In this document: positions 42,556-50,632 of the stretch, piece after piece
How the letters are laid out: the number at the start of each line of letters is the position of its first letter
How positions within the stretch are numbered: position 1 is the first letter of the stretch
Made by a program: the position numbers and the translations under genes
The notes under the pieces: model-generated
Database searches by the model: none
What the model saw: only the letters and a program-made list of their open reading frames with translations
What the model was told of the DNA's origin: nothing
From: Bacteroidota bacterium
GTDB lineage: Bacteria; Bacteroidota; Bacteroidia; Sphingobacteriales; Sphingobacteriaceae
DNA: 64,000 nt
Direction of reading: 5' to 3'
NCBI GenBank assembly: GCA_013289045.1
Contig: JABDAU010000010.1
Span: 1 to 64,000, forward strand

Positions 42556-42629
42556 AATTATTTCGTCCCACCACCCCTAACTCATTTATATCTAATTCAA
42601 TAAGCGCCCACAAAAAACACGGTTTGCTA

Positions 42630-42659
42630 TTGCGGGAAAAATTTAAAAACGTACTTTTG
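42630..42659 (+). promoter_or_regulatory. Promoter of the TPR-ribH unit
   Basis: TTG at 42630-42632, 19-bp spacer, then TACTTTTG at 42652-42659: the best complete match to the Bacteroidota -33/-7 pattern in the window, 22 bp before the ATG. Confidence 0.65.
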
Positions 42660-42681
42660 CAAACTTAATTTTAAAATAGAA

Positions 42682-43365
42682 ATGGCTAAAACCCAGGCGA
42701 AGGCGGAGACCAATGTTGTGGTTGAGAATAACAACTTAGGCAAAACAGGCAGTTTTGTGCGTGAAAACCAGAAAAGTCTATTATTTATAGGCGGCGCTAT
42801 TTTAGTGCTGGCCGTAGGTTATTTAATATATTTAAAAGTGTACCTCGCCCCTCGTGAGGTAACTGCCACCAACCAGATGTATGTGGCGCAAAACTTTTTT
42901 GAGCAAAAGAACTGGGACAAAGCCATCAATGGCGATGCCGGTTACCCCGGCTTTAAAAAGATCATTGACGATTACGGCAGCACAAAGGCGGCTAACCTGG
43001 CTTATTTCTACTTAGGCATTGCTTACCTGAACAAAGGCGAGTACCAAAAAGCCATCGATAACCTGACCAGCTACCACGGCGACGACAGCATGGTTGCTGC
43101 AGAAGCTTTAGGCGGCGCAGGCGATGCTTATGTTGAGCTGAAAAACTACAGCCAGGCAGAAACCTATTTCAAAAAAGCATCTGATAAGGCAAACAACAAA
43201 TTCTTATCACCATTCTACCTGAAAAAATTAGGCTTGGTTTACGAGGCCGAAAACGATTACAAATCGGCCGACGAAACCTACAAAAAAATAAAAAGCGACT
43301 ACGTTAGCAGCGCCGAAGCGCAGAATATAGACGAGTATATCTCGCGCGCAGAAGCTCGTTTGTAG
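42682..43365 (+). CDS. Membrane-anchored tetratricopeptide repeat protein
   Basis: 227 residues. A short soluble N-terminus, one transmembrane helix (LLFIGGAILVLAVGYLIYL, about 33-51), then TPR-like helices from about 75 to the end, such as NLAYFYLGIAYLNKGEYQKA and AETYFKKASDKANNKF. It resembles the YfgM-type anchored TPR proteins that often precede ribH in Bacteroidota. Likely an envelope-side scaffold; partner unknown. It ends 82 bp before ribH. Confidence 0.85.
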   Translation: MAKTQAKAETNVVVENNNLGKTGSFVRENQKSLLFIGGAILVLAVGYLIYLKVYLAPREVTATNQMYVAQNFFEQKNWDKAINGDAGYPGFKKIIDDYGSTKAANLAYFYLGIAYLNKGEYQKAIDNLTSYHGDDSMVAAEALGGAGDAYVELKNYSQAETYFKKASDKANNKFLSPFYLKKLGLVYEAENDYKSADETYKKIKSDYVSSAEAQNIDEYISRAEARL

Positions 43366-43370
43366 TTAAT

Positions 43371-43441
43371 TAGAGATTAGAGATCAGAGGTTAGGGAAAG
43401 CCCACAGCCTCTAATCTCTAATCTCCAACCTCTAATCTCTA
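43371..43441. repeat. TTAGAGATTAGAG inverted repeat
   Basis: TTAGAGATTAGAGATCAGAGG on the left pairs with two copies of CCTCTAATCTCTA on the right; it fills the gap and ends 7 bp before the ribH ATG, overlapping the place where its ribosome-binding site should be. Confidence 0.6.
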
Positions 43442-43447
43442 CCCACC

Positions 43448-43942
43448 ATGTCTTCCCAACACAAAAACCTTAGTGATTTTTCAGGCGCTGAGATACCATC
43501 GGCAGAAAAGTACCGTTTTGGCATTGTTGTAGCCGAATGGAATACCGAGATCACCGGCGCTTTATACCAGGGCGCGTATGATCACCTGGTAAAATACGGT
43601 GCGAAGGAAGAAAATATTTTCACCTACCAGGTTCCGGGCAGTTTTGAATTAACATCAGGCGCCGACTTATTGCTTAAAAAAGGCGGCCTTGATGCGGTGA
43701 TAGTGCTCGGTTGCGTAATACAGGGCGAAACCCGCCATTTCGATTTTATTTGCGATGCAGTAGCAAATGGCGTAAGTAATGTTGCAATAAAATATTCAAA
43801 ACCTGTTATATTTGGTGTATTAACAACCAACAACCACCAGCAGGCGTTTGACCGCGCCGGGGGTAAATACGGCAACAAGGGCGATGAAGCAGCAATTACT
43901 GCTATAAAAATGGCCCACCTTGCCGAAACTTTAAATGGCTAA
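43448..43942 (+). CDS. ribH: 6,7-dimethyl-8-ribityllumazine synthase
   Basis: 164 residues. Contains FGIVVAEWNTEIT, TYQVPGSFELT and the catalytic His in GETRHFDFICDAV, all standard. It condenses ribityl-uracil and butanone phosphate in the penultimate riboflavin step. No FMN riboswitch is visible upstream. Confidence 0.96.
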   Translation: MSSQHKNLSDFSGAEIPSAEKYRFGIVVAEWNTEITGALYQGAYDHLVKYGAKEENIFTYQVPGSFELTSGADLLLKKGGLDAVIVLGCVIQGETRHFDFICDAVANGVSNVAIKYSKPVIFGVLTTNNHQQAFDRAGGKYGNKGDEAAITAIKMAHLAETLNG

Positions 43943-43973
43943 AATCCGTTAAAAGCAGGTAGAAGATAAAGAC

Positions 43974-44084
43974 ATGAAAAAAATATTGTACATCGCGGCA
44001 TTCGTAGCAGTTTTGGGTAGTTTGGCATCATGCTCAAACAAATTATGCCCTGCTTACGGTACATATCCTCACGGTGGACGCTAA
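43974..44084 (+). CDS. 36-residue lipoprotein
   Basis: A small gene of 36 codons plus stop. It reads MKKILYIAAFVAVLGSLASC followed by a 16-residue tail with LCPAY and a Gly-rich HGGR end. The lipobox LASC puts the lipid Cys at residue 20, with a perfect signal peptide and a GGT-AGAAG ribosome-site-like region upstream. The mature peptide is only ~17 residues. A sequence this organised is unlikely by chance, and I recall similar tiny lipoproteins in related genomes. A minus-strand frame over the same bases is rejected. Function unknown; it may be a surface or secretion accessory. Confidence 0.7.
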   Translation: MKKILYIAAFVAVLGSLASCSNKLCPAYGTYPHGGR

Positions 44085-44176
44085 TTAGTGTCATCCCACC
44101 ATCACATGCTAAAACAAAACACAGCAAATAGCTGTGTAATACCTATTTTTGGCATAAAATCTGCATTTAATATTTT

Positions 44177-44506
44177 ATGAACTGGACTACATTAGACTCG
44201 GCGAACCAAGTGGACGCGATAAAGAGCAAACCGGGCTATAGTTTAATATTTAAACACAGCACCCGCTGCTCCATCAGCATGATGGCTAAAAGGCGTTTTG
44301 AAATGGACATGGATAAACTGCCGGCCGACATGACATTATATTTTCTCGACCTGATCAAATACCGCGACCTGTCAAACCAGGTGGCCAACGATTTCCAGGT
44401 TTACCACGAATCACCACAAATGCTGGTAATAAAAGACGGCGAGTGTATACTTGATCAATCGCACGGCGCAATCTCTGTGGAAGAGGCGTTGAGCGTGGTG
44501 GCGTAG
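44177..44506 (+). CDS. ytxJ: Bacillithiol-linked redox protein YtxJ
   Basis: 109 residues with the YtxJ signature FKHSTRCSISMMAK: the single Cys31 follows a thioredoxin-like beta strand. The C-terminal part has YFLDLIKYRDLSNQVAND, as in monothiol bacilliredoxin-like proteins. The family is tied to bacillithiol, the thiol of Firmicutes and Bacteroidota, where it reduces mixed disulfides. OsmC is nearby on the other strand. Confidence 0.88.
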   Translation: MNWTTLDSANQVDAIKSKPGYSLIFKHSTRCSISMMAKRRFEMDMDKLPADMTLYFLDLIKYRDLSNQVANDFQVYHESPQMLVIKDGECILDQSHGAISVEEALSVVA

Positions 44507-44590
44507 CCCCCTCTAAATCTCCCCCGGTAGGGGAGACTTTAATGAGTGCTTTTTAAGCCCTCACTACCGGGGAGGGTTTGGGTGGGGCTA
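44505..44590. repeat. GC-rich inverted repeat at the ytxJ/osmC convergence
   Basis: AGCCCCCTCTAAATCTCCCC and the complementary GGGGAGGGTTTGGGTGGGGCT, starting at the ytxJ stop codon and ending inside the last codons of the OsmC gene. It may serve both genes as a transcription end. Confidence 0.55.
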
Positions 44591-44995
44591 ATCCCCCCAA
44601 CCAAAATCCACCGTCTTCGTCAGATCAGGATGCAGGCTAACGATCACGGGGCAGCCTAAAGCAGCGCCTTCCAGTATCTTTCTATCCTTCTCATCATATT
44701 CCTGCGGGAATTTCAGCTTTATTTTTACCTCGGCAACGCGGCGTGGGTTTGGCGCCATGATCTTGGTCACCTCGCATTGGGTATTGTCCATATTGATGCC
44801 GTGTGTGCGCGCGGCAATGCCCATGGTGGTTAGCATACAGCCGGCTAATGATTCGGCCAATAAGTCGGTTGGTGAAAATGCTTCGCCTTTTCCCTGGTTG
44901 TCGGTTGGCGCGTCGGTAATAATTTTTGTGCCCGATTGCAGGTGTGTTGCTTCGGTACGCAGGTCGCCTAAATAGGTAGTGGATATAGTTGCCAT
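44588..44995 (-). CDS. OsmC/Ohr family protein
   Basis: 135 residues. Contains the two-Cys OsmC motifs: AESLAGCMLTTMGI with the first Cys and the later GAALGCPVIVSLHPD with the second, plus the FSPTDLLAESLAG segment. Family members reduce organic hydroperoxides with thiols; the YtxJ gene next door suggests bacillithiol as reductant, an inference. Part of a repeat starts 2 bp upstream of its ATG. Confidence 0.9.
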   Translation of the reverse strand: MATISTTYLGDLRTEATHLQSGTKIITDAPTDNQGKGEAFSPTDLLAESLAGCMLTTMGIAARTHGINMDNTQCEVTKIMAPNPRRVAEVKIKLKFPQEYDEKDRKILEGAALGCPVIVSLHPDLTKTVDFGWGD

Positions 44996-44996
44996 T

Positions 44997-45175
44997 TGCC
45001 CCCCAGCCCCCTAAAGGGGGAGCATGAGGATAGGGCAAATTTAAGACTAGAAATTAAATATCGAATAATGAATTTTGAATATCGGATGTCGATGCCGCAT
45101 TTCATCATTCGATATTATTTATCTTTGTATGTAACCCTTCTGTAATTACTCCCCCTTTAGGGGATAGGGGGGCAA
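44997..45175. repeat. Nested inverted-repeat element between OsmC and lipA
   Basis: Outer arms: CCCCCCAGCCCCCTAAAGGG (from ~44999) and CCCTTTAGGGGATAGGGGGG (~45153-45174). Inside is a second inverted repeat AATATCGAATAATGAA / TTCATCATTCGATATT. The inner part also carries a TATCTTTG promoter box. The left arm starts two bases from the OsmC ATG. Confidence 0.65.
45120..45127 (+). promoter_or_regulatory. -7 box candidate 1 for lipA
   Basis: TATCTTTG, exact TAnnTTTG, 70 bp before the lipA ATG and inside the repeat element. Confidence 0.4.
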
Positions 45176-45185
45176 ATTTTTTATT

Positions 45186-45193
45186 TACATTTG
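45186..45193 (+). promoter_or_regulatory. -7 box candidate 2 for lipA
   Basis: TACATTTG, exact TAnnTTTG, ending 4 bp before the lipA ATG; would give a leaderless transcript as for tsaE. Confidence 0.4.
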
Positions 45194-45197
45194 TATC

Positions 45198-46076
45198 ATG
45201 ATCGAATTGCCTGTAGTACCCGCAGCACCGGTAAACCGTAAGCCAGACTGGCTGCGTGTAAAACTGCCTGTGGGTAAGGAGTATGCGCACGTACGCGGAC
45301 TGGTTGATACGCATAAGCTGCATACCATTTGTGAGAGTGGAAATTGCCCTAACATGGGCGAGTGCTGGGGTGCCGGTACGGCAACGTTTATGATTTTGGG
45401 CAACATCTGTACACGTTCATGCTCGTTCTGCGCGGTGGCTACCGGTCGCCCGCTGGCTGTGGACATGGATGAGCCTAACCGCGTAGCCGCATCGGTAAAG
45501 CTGATGCAGGTAAAACATTGCGTGATCACTTCTGTTGATCGCGACGATCTGAAAGATGGCGGCTCGATCATCTGGGCCGAAACCATCAACGCCATCCGCC
45601 GCGAAAGCCCGGAAACTACGCTCGAAACTTTGGTGCCTGATTTCAGGGGTGTATGGGAAAACCTCGACAGGGTTATAGCCGTTCGCCCGGAGGTGTTGTC
45701 GCATAATCTGGAAACTGTTCGCCGCCTTACCCGAGAAGTGCGCATCCAGGCCAAATACGACCGCAGCCTTGAAGCTTTGAAACGAATATCACAGTCCGGC
45801 CTGCGTACAAAATCGGGCATTATGCTGGGTTTGGGCGAAAAAGAAGAAGATGTATTGGAAGCGATGGGCGATCTGCTGAATGCCGGCGTTCACATCCTTA
45901 CATTGGGTCAATATTTACAGCCAACACGCAATCACCACCCGGTGATAGACTGGATACATCCGGATCAATTTAATTATTACAAACAAATTGGCCTCGATAT
46001 GGGTTTCAGGTATGTAGAGAGCGGTCCACTTGTCCGTTCTTCATATCATGCCGAAAAACACCTGTTTGAAATCTGA
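45198..46076 (+). CDS. lipA: Lipoyl synthase
   Basis: 292 residues. Auxiliary-cluster Cys motif [12 protein letters not shown] and radical-SAM motif CTRSCSFC are both complete, and the C-terminal VRSSYHAE supplies the Ser ligand typical of LipA. It inserts sulfur into octanoyl chains on lipoyl domains. Start fits family N-terminus ([10 protein letters not shown]). Confidence 0.97.
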   Translation: MIELPVVPAAPVNRKPDWLRVKLPVGKEYAHVRGLVDTHKLHTICESGNCPNMGECWGAGTATFMILGNICTRSCSFCAVATGRPLAVDMDEPNRVAASVKLMQVKHCVITSVDRDDLKDGGSIIWAETINAIRRESPETTLETLVPDFRGVWENLDRVIAVRPEVLSHNLETVRRLTREVRIQAKYDRSLEALKRISQSGLRTKSGIMLGLGEKEEDVLEAMGDLLNAGVHILTLGQYLQPTRNHHPVIDWIHPDQFNYYKQIGLDMGFRYVESGPLVRSSYHAEKHLFEI

Positions 46077-46103
46077 TTATTCCTTTCTATATTCACCAGC
46101 ATA

Positions 46104-46661
46104 TTGACTAAAAGAGGTAAAATATCGCTCTCTGAGGAGGAACTGGTACATGCTTTGCGCCATAAGGAAAAGGTGGCTGCCGAGGCATTGTATGATATGT
46201 ACTCTGCGTCGTTGTATGGTGTTATCGTGCGCATCATTACCGATACCCCCACAGCCGAAGATGTTTTACAGGAAACTTTCGTGAAGATCTGGCATTCCTT
46301 TGCCAGCTACAGTACAGACAAAGGCCGTTTATTTACGTGGATGGTAAACATTGCGCGTAACCTGGCCATCGATAAAATAAGATCCAAAGATTTTAAGAAC
46401 CAGAACAAAAACCAAGAGCTCGAAAATAACGTAACTTTTATAGACGAGCAAAGAAACACGGTTTACAAACCGGAGCTGCTTGGGATTAAAGATTTGGTTA
46501 ATACATTAAAACCCGAGCAAAAATCAATTCTGGAGCTGGTGTATTTTAAAGGTTACACTCACGTGGAGGCTGCCGATGAGCTTGCTATTCCGTTGGGTAC
46601 CGTAAAAACGCGCTTAAGAATGGGCTTAATTGAGCTCCGGAAGTATTTTAATGAAAGTTGA
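46104..46661 (+). CDS. ECF-type RNA polymerase sigma factor
   Basis: 185 residues starting at a TTG, the only in-frame start in reach. Region 2 (ALYDMYSASLYGVIVRIITD ... WMVNIARNLAIDKIR) and region 4 (EQKSILELVYFKGYTHVEAA, TVKTRLRMGLIELRK) are clear, and region 3 is absent, as in ECF factors. It is 27 bp after lipA. Its stop overlaps the start of the anti-sigma gene, so the pair is translated together. Confidence 0.92.
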   Translation: MTKRGKISLSEEELVHALRHKEKVAAEALYDMYSASLYGVIVRIITDTPTAEDVLQETFVKIWHSFASYSTDKGRLFTWMVNIARNLAIDKIRSKDFKNQNKNQELENNVTFIDEQRNTVYKPELLGIKDLVNTLKPEQKSILELVYFKGYTHVEAADELAIPLGTVKTRLRMGLIELRKYFNES

Positions 46662-47488
46662 TAGAAGTGGAAGACGTTAAAGCATATATTGAATCAGGCA
46701 TATTGGAACTTTACGTTCTGGGCGATCTGAGCCCGGAAGAAAGGTTGCAGGTGCAGGATATGGCTTCAAAACACCCGGCTGTGAAATCAGAACTGGGCGA
46801 AATTGAGAAGTCCATGGTATTGTATGCCGAAGAAAATGCCATTGAACCCGCAGAAGAGCTCCGTCACAAAATATTAAACAGCCTGGTTACCAACCTGGCC
46901 GACGACAGGATCTTCTCATCCCAACCCGAGCCGGTTAAAGATAACGTAGTACAGATGACCGCGCCAAAGCAAAACAATTTCTATAAATATGCTTTTGCGG
47001 CCTGCCTTGCCTTATTGCTGGCCAGTGTAGTTGTACTGATGAATGTTTATAGTAAACTGCAAACAGCCAATACACAGCTGATAGCCATGAACAATCAAAA
47101 CGCACAATACGCGAAAACGGTTAGCTTCATGAACGATCAGCTTGGCGTATATCGTGATACTACTTTTAAGATCATCAAACTTAAAGGAATGGCGAAGCAT
47201 ACTTCTTCTTCAATGCTCGTAGCATTCAGCCATTCCAAAAAGAAAGTGATGATCGATATGGCTGATCTTGCACTGCCGGAAAATGACCAAACACATCAAT
47301 ACCAGTTGTGGGCAATTGTAGATAAGAAACCTGTTAGCTTGGGCGTATTTGATAAATCAAGTTCAGATACTTCAGAAATGAAGGTAATGGCTGCTGTAAG
47401 CGAACCCCAGGCATTCGCAGTTACTATTGAACCCCGTGGTGGCAGCGCCAGTCCGCATCTTGATCAGTTGGTTGTAAGTAATCTCTAA
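46658..47488 (+). CDS. Anti-sigma factor, RskA-like
   Basis: 276 residues. An N-terminal cytoplasmic anti-sigma domain begins DVKAYIESGILELYVLGDLS and contains AEELRHKILNSL; one transmembrane helix (YAFAACLALLLASVVVLMNV, ~108-127) and a periplasmic RskA domain follow (LWAIVDKKPVSLGVFD). The TTG start overlaps the sigma stop in a TTGA; a GTG 9 bp on is an alternative. It should hold the ECF factor at the membrane until regulated proteolysis. Confidence 0.9.
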   Translation: MIEVEDVKAYIESGILELYVLGDLSPEERLQVQDMASKHPAVKSELGEIEKSMVLYAEENAIEPAEELRHKILNSLVTNLADDRIFSSQPEPVKDNVVQMTAPKQNNFYKYAFAACLALLLASVVVLMNVYSKLQTANTQLIAMNNQNAQYAKTVSFMNDQLGVYRDTTFKIIKLKGMAKHTSSSMLVAFSHSKKKVMIDMADLALPENDQTHQYQLWAIVDKKPVSLGVFDKSSSDTSEMKVMAAVSEPQAFAVTIEPRGGSASPHLDQLVVSNL

Positions 47489-47671
47489 TAGCTACTCTTT
47501 TTCCCATAATTGTTAAAAAACGTTAAAGACGCCATCTCTAATAAGATAAGTGCGTGTACACAAAACAATTTATTTCTTCGTTCGTTTGTAACTATTAAAA
47601 CGCAGAAGCGTCTTATATGTAAATTTAGTTTTGAGTATTTCGTTCTTTATAAGATCAGTTAATAGTTAATT

Positions 47672-47706
47672 AAAAAACGGCTGTGTAATACTCACAGCCG
47701 TTTTTT
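47672..47706. terminator. Bidirectional terminator
   Basis: Perfect 14-bp arms AAAAAACGGCTGTG / CACAGCCGTTTTTT with a 7-base loop between the anti-sigma gene and the convergent nnr gene. Confidence 0.9.
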
Positions 47707-47710
47707 GTTT

Positions 47711-49213
47711 TTAAGCCATCAACTTTGCCATGGTTACCGGCAATTGCGCCGCAAGTTTGCCCGGCAAAACTACATTCATCCGGTTGGGCAATGCCAGCTC
47801 GTCACCGGCTTTTCCGTGAACATAATTCCCGATAATACAGGCTTCTTCAGGCGAATATTTTTGTGCGAGCAATGCAGAAATGATGCCGGTTAATATATCG
47901 CCCATACCGCCGCTTGCCATAGCAGGATTGCTGGTGGAGTTAAAATAAGCTTTCCCTTCAGGCGTGGCCGTTATGGTATAATCGTTTTTAAGTACGATAC
48001 ATAGCTTCAATTCTTTTGCTTTTGCTATAGCAGTTTGCAGGCGTTGCCACCAGTTAGCGTGCTCGCCAAACAGGCGGTCGAACTCTTTCATGTGCGGGGT
48101 TAGCACACTGCCTTCCGGTATCAGTTCCCACAACTGTTTATGGGTAGATAGCACATTCAGCGCATCGGCATCAATAACAACCGGGTTTTTATAATTGGTA
48201 AAGATATAAGTAAGCAAGGCCAGGGTATTCTCATCATCCCCCAATCCCGGACCGATCCCCATCGAGGTAAATTTATCCCATCCGATCTCCGGAAGGTCAT
48301 TCCTCTGCCTGATGATAGCCATAATTTCCGGCATATAGCTGTTTAAAGCCACCAGGCCGCTTTCGGGCACACAAGCAGTAGTTAGCCCTGCCCCCGCCTG
48401 CGCGCAGGCTGAGGCGCTTAATAAAGCCGCTCCCATGGTTTTGGATTGCCCCGCAACAATGAGCGCATGGCCATAAGTACCTTTATTGCTAAAGCGATGC
48501 CGCGGTTTCAGCATCTTTCGGATATCTTTTTCCTGTACAAACTGGTAAGATGAATCAAACGATTGGATGAATTTTTCGTCGATGCCAATATTTACTACCT
48601 CGCAACATTTAATATATGGCCCGGCTTCAGGCAACAGGAAATTGATCCTGGGTTGCTGAAAGGTGATCACCAGGTCGGTTTTTAGTACAGTTGCATCTGG
48701 GTTGATCTCGCCCTCGGTAAAAAATCCGGTAGGTACATCAACAGCTACAACGGTTTTGTGCAGATCGTTAAGATAATTTACCAGTTTTTCGTAATCCCCG
48801 CTTAATGGTTTATTGATGCCGCTGCCCAGCATGGCATCAATGATGATGTCGCTTTCTTCGGCAGCGATCTCATCGCCTTTTTTGATCTCGGTTTGATGAA
48901 TTCTGCCGGGCAGACGAGCAAGATTGACATTAAAATCTTCTGTCGATTTATCCGAAAAGCGGGTGATTATTACATTGGTCTTTTTATACTGATGCTCGAA
49001 TAAGATGCGGGCAATAGCTAAACCATCGCCGCCATTATTTCCGGTTCCGCAATAAATGGAGATAGATTGATTTCTATCAGGAAACCGATTAATAAACCAG
49101 CCCACAAAAGCCTTTGAGGCGCGCTCCATCAGATCTACAGAACTGATCGGTTCGTGTTCAATAGTATATTTGTCGCCTTCGTGGATCTGGGCGGAAGTAA
49201 GCAATGGCAGCAT
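47711..49213 (-). CDS. nnr: Bifunctional NAD(P)H-hydrate epimerase/dehydratase
   Basis: 500 residues, two fused domains. The N-terminal YjeF epimerase (~1-215) has NNGGDGLAIARIL and DAMLGSGINKPLSG; the C-terminal ribokinase-like ADP/ATP-dependent dehydratase (~225-500) has DADALNVLS, VLTPHMKEF and the catalytic NPAMASGGMGDILTG. It repairs hydrated NAD(P)H. Ends next to the bidirectional terminator. Confidence 0.96.
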   Translation of the reverse strand: MLPLLTSAQIHEGDKYTIEHEPISSVDLMERASKAFVGWFINRFPDRNQSISIYCGTGNNGGDGLAIARILFEHQYKKTNVIITRFSDKSTEDFNVNLARLPGRIHQTEIKKGDEIAAEESDIIIDAMLGSGINKPLSGDYEKLVNYLNDLHKTVVAVDVPTGFFTEGEINPDATVLKTDLVITFQQPRINFLLPEAGPYIKCCEVVNIGIDEKFIQSFDSSYQFVQEKDIRKMLKPRHRFSNKGTYGHALIVAGQSKTMGAALLSASACAQAGAGLTTACVPESGLVALNSYMPEIMAIIRQRNDLPEIGWDKFTSMGIGPGLGDDENTLALLTYIFTNYKNPVVIDADALNVLSTHKQLWELIPEGSVLTPHMKEFDRLFGEHANWWQRLQTAIAKAKELKLCIVLKNDYTITATPEGKAYFNSTSNPAMASGGMGDILTGIISALLAQKYSPEEACIIGNYVHGKAGDELALPNRMNVVLPGKLAAQLPVTMAKLMA

Positions 49214-49261
49214 ATAGGGTAAAGGTAGGAATTAGGGATTTTGTTTGGCGAAAGAAATGGC

Positions 49262-49981
49262 TCATTTTAATTTTGCCTGCATCCCTAAAATCAAATCTCT
49301 TATTGTATCATAACCACCGATAACTTCCTTTTTGGGTTTGAAACGGCGACCAATAATCAACAATATTATACCCGCTGGAAGTGGTAGTAGCAGAAACCAA
49401 TAGAAATGGCTAGCCAACGCTATGAATAAAAAGAATATCCCGGTTAATGTTAAACCTAATCCCCATTTTGTTATCCTGTTTTCCTCATACTCAAATTTTG
49501 TAAACGACCCTGGCGCTAACTTGCTTACCTCATCTAATAGCGTGCCGGCATGCTTATTAAAGATAGGGACAATTCCCGAACTGGGTTGAATGCCGCTGGT
49601 ATCAATCCCTTTTTGTTTTAGGTTATTAATGAGTGATTTAAATATCCCGGCACTCATGCAGTTTGTGCCCATAATATTTACCGGCAAAACTTCTTGTCTT
49701 ACAGCATTATCAGCTATATAATTACAAAAATCGGATAGTGTGTTTTTACTGTAAGAAAGCAATATCTCTAATTCGGATACCAGTGTGTTCAGTTTAAATG
49801 AATCGTGATAACACTTTGCTAACTTCTTTGGTTCGATAAGATCGCAAATGTCTCTCCATTCGAAAATGGTTGTTTGGAATGATAAATGATGACCTGGTTC
49901 AACTTCCGGATCAAATGCCGCCTGGCAATTGTAGAAGTCAATTAAGATTTGAAGGATATCTTGTGGGGTATATCTTTCCAT
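49262..49981 (-). CDS. Hypothetical protein with two C-terminal membrane helices
   Basis: 239 residues. A soluble N-terminal part (~1-165) with several Cys (NCQAAF, DICDL, KCYHD, SDFCNY), then two adjacent helices (GLGLTLTGIFFLFIALASHF and FWFLLLPLPAGIILLIIG-like) and a short basic cytoplasmic tail. I recognise no family. It is AT-richer than nnr and stands 48 bp away from it on the same strand. Confidence 0.65.
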   Translation of the reverse strand: MERYTPQDILQILIDFYNCQAAFDPEVEPGHHLSFQTTIFEWRDICDLIEPKKLAKCYHDSFKLNTLVSELEILLSYSKNTLSDFCNYIADNAVRQEVLPVNIMGTNCMSAGIFKSLINNLKQKGIDTSGIQPSSGIVPIFNKHAGTLLDEVSKLAPGSFTKFEYEENRITKWGLGLTLTGIFFLFIALASHFYWFLLLPLPAGIILLIIGRRFKPKKEVIGGYDTIRDLILGMQAKLK

Positions 49982-50071
49982 TTCTGTTCGGATCGTTATG
50001 CGAAGGTATGATTTTTCACAATTTTTAATAATGATACCTGCACTGAAATATCACCATCTGTAAACTGGCGG

Positions 50072-50411
50072 TTATCCAAAAAGAACCTCTTTAACTTTTT
50101 CTTTTAATTTTTCAAATGCTGCATTTTTTAATGTGGCGCCTGTTCGTGTAACTATATCTTCAGGGTAAAATTGCTGTATCATGTGGCATACAGCATAACC
50201 ATTTTTTTTTATTTCTCGGCGAATTGATCATTTCAGGAATTATTTCTATGGTAAACTCCGGGAACAAATTTTTAGTTGAAAGAAGGATAGCGTAAAAAAA
50301 GCCTTCAATTTCGAATATTTCATTGTTGGAAATAACTACGGCAGGGTGAAGTTCTGGCTTATTTCCGGTATAGAAGGCTATTTCAACAATATCGCGCTGC
50401 TTTACTATCAT
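50072..50411 (-). pseudogene. MazF/PemK-like toxin, frameshifted in a poly-A run
   Basis: The first frame runs 83 codons from 50411 and stops at 50160. Its first part resembles PemK/MazF toxins (RDIVEIAFYTGNKPELHPAV, then VVISNN and YAILLSTKN). At 50202-50210 the minus strand has nine A. Removing one A restores a frame that reads NGYAVCHMIQQFYPEDIVT and continues to a stop at 50072, giving 112 residues, the family's normal length, with the typical C-terminal helix (LKEKVKEVLFG). So a one-base insertion, or slippage-prone run, truncates the toxin. It overlaps the antitoxin stop by 4 bp. Confidence 0.75.
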
Positions 50412-50596
50412 AGGTATTTAAGCAGGTTGTTTCTATTTGATTTAGCTTGATTTTTAAAATGTTTCTGATAATCTTCGCGTGTAAGTTCATCTAACTTATT
50501 AAAGTTAGACTTGCGTACTTTAACACCCTGTTTTTTTAATTGAGCAATTATCTCACTGGTGTGATCATCAGGAATATCAATGGTGTACGTTGTCAT
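50408..50596 (-). CDS. Antitoxin-like small protein
   Basis: 62 residues. Begins TTYTIDIPDDHTSEIIAQLKK, a beta strand plus helix arrangement seen in short Bacteroidota antitoxins, then a Lys/Asn-rich disordered tail (KHFKNQAKSNRNNLLKYL) suited to wrapping a toxin. The ATGA overlap with the MazF/PemK-like frame shows they form one operon. It lies 36 bp after uvrA on the same strand. Family not certain. Confidence 0.7.
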   Translation of the reverse strand: MTTYTIDIPDDHTSEIIAQLKKQGVKVRKSNFNKLDELTREDYQKHFKNQAKSNRNNLLKYL

Positions 50597-50632
50597 TTCT
50601 TTATCGTTATACTCAAATATACAATCTTATCA

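Noticed and set aside
43939-44127. Minus-strand frame opposite the 36-residue lipoprotein
   Set aside because: No signal or domain; the plus-strand lipoprotein is clearly organised.
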